From the NCBI RefSeq assembly GCF_020882245.1, contig NC_083599.1, positions 42,682,748-42,746,747 of the forward strand: a DNA stretch of 64,000 nt, written 5' to 3'. Each line of letters opens with the position of its first letter. Position 1 is the stretch's first letter. Position numbers and translations under genes: made by a program. The notes beneath the pieces were generated by a model. That model was given only the letters and a program-made list of their open reading frames with translations. It ran no database searches and was not told the origin of the DNA. The stretch is from Rhopalosiphum padi. Taxonomy: Eukaryota; Arthropoda; Insecta; Hemiptera; Aphididae. Below are positions 62,895-64,000 of the stretch, one piece after another.

Positions 62895-63020
62895 ATGGAT
62901 CGGGGCCATAAATTCGTTTACGGTCTCGAGAGCAACATCGAGATATCGCGCCATAAAGTGGATGCCGATCACAAAGGGACAACGTCGGTGGTGCAGATAT
63001 TACACAGATGTGGGGCCTGA
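62895..63020 (+). CDS. Possible short coding exon of unknown gene
   Basis: A plus-strand frame starting ATGGATCGGGGCCATAAATT gives 41 residues with G/C-rich third positions (MDRGHKFVYGLESNIEI at the start) and ends in TGA. No domain was recognised and no clear splice partner was found. It is divergently placed relative to the frame at 62600-62843. Confidence 0.2.
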   Translation: MDRGHKFVYGLESNIEISRHKVDADHKGTTSVVQILHRCGA

Positions 63021-64000
63021 GGACATTAGTGCCCGGAGCCATATTTTATAAAAGAAAACCGACGGGGAAAAAAAAAATATAAGCTGTGCAGTGGCACAGC
63101 GTGTGTACAAAAGTAAACGATTTTTCAGCGTGTAAAAGAGGACACGACCGTTGTCGTTGTTATAATATATTTTACTATATATACGTATATATTATGCGCA
63201 GCTGTAATGAAAAACATACTCAGTATACTGTGGACCACATTTTATTATTATTATTATTATTATTGTATAGGCATAAATGCGTACAACACAAGACACAAGT
63301 ACACAACGTATAAACGGACTGCACTCTGTGTGCCGCGTTTCGGTTTTAACAATATAATATATTTATAATATATAATTCGGAAATATCCGAATTCCCGTGA
63401 ATAGTCTGGTGTCCTAAACCAAGTATTTATTGTATAGATGCGATAGAAAAAAATAATATCTTTAACGATCTTCGTCCTTTTCTTCCCACGCAAGTATATT
63501 TTTTTTCGTAAATTTGTACAGTATTATTATACCCATATACCCTTATAATTGAATACTGTGTAAGATTATTTTTTTTTTTAAATAGTCACGCCTCAGCCTC
63601 TCAAGCTCATTCTCAGGTTTATATTGTTGTTATTATTTCGTGGGACTTAAATATCTTACACGATCGATTTATTTGTAAATAATTAGGTACATAATATAAA
63701 ATAATAATAATAACGAAAACCGTACTACTGCAGGATAAGACGTATAGACGTATAGTTGTCCGTATAAGCTAGGAGCTAGGTTATCCTAGCTAGACGTTAA
63801 ACATGTGTGAGCCCATTGTATATCATATTGAATACCATTATTGTACCAATAATAATATTTTAAATTCCGTTTTTCCGTTTTCACTGAGACGACAGAAGGA
63901 TAACTGAAATTAAATATTATAACGAAAAGATTTTGCATTTTTTTAGGTACTTTTGATTCCTAATATTTAATAATAAAATAAACTGTTTATACAATTAATA
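63021..64000. other. AT-rich right edge, nothing recognised
   Basis: No gene, RNA or element with definable ends was seen. Short (att)n and (ta)n runs occur around 63240-63265 and 63350-63375. Confidence 0.5.

Overview
The window is AT-rich, intron-bearing insect DNA and most likely comes from an aphid. This is an inference from base composition, the frequent taggtacct-type words, the dense small hAT-type elements and an E4/FE4-like secreted carboxylesterase. No rRNA, tRNA or CRISPR was recognised. Three spliced protein genes are well supported: two paralogous leucine-rich-repeat (LRR) genes and one carboxylesterase. A fourth small spliced gene on the minus strand is proposed from matching splice phases.

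Layout. The window is built from a segmental duplication with three partial copies. Copy A covers about 1370-4397 and 7320-28180. Copy B covers about 39690-55850. Copy C covers about 56308-61262 and holds only the left part. A and B each carry one LRR gene: 11383-14186 in A and 42538-45164 in B. B lacks about 5.4 kb at its left junction, the 3' end of the LRR gene and several other stretches. A alone carries the small 4-exon gene (21641-22409) and a second copy of a ~2.5 kb non-coding repeat unit. The carboxylesterase (31107-37439, seven exons) lies between A and B and is not duplicated. A truncated Gypsy-type retroelement (about 28183-30480) separates copy A from the esterase.

How the genes relate. 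The LRR protein in A has a signal peptide, an LRR N-cap, about 22 repeats, an LRR C-cap and a C-terminal membrane segment. The B paralog keeps everything up to the C-cap but ends before the membrane segment, because of a 4-base deletion followed by an ~845-base deletion. If expressed, A would be surface-anchored and B secreted. B also lacks a 97-base stretch holding the only TATA-like box seen upstream of A. The esterase has a complete Ser-Glu-His triad and looks functional.

Mobile DNA. Comparing A, B and C gives empty and filled sites for several insertions. These include two clear hAT-type elements with perfect 8-base target duplications (7982-8752 and 56429-56981), a long-TIR element (51976-52532), a hAT-like element (45563-46295), a GC-rich insertion (20655-21099) and a solo LTR with TG...CA ends and a 5-base duplication (59414-60362). 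A broken ZMYM1-like hAT transposase with a nested small element is shared by A and B (17806-18438; 47890-48260).
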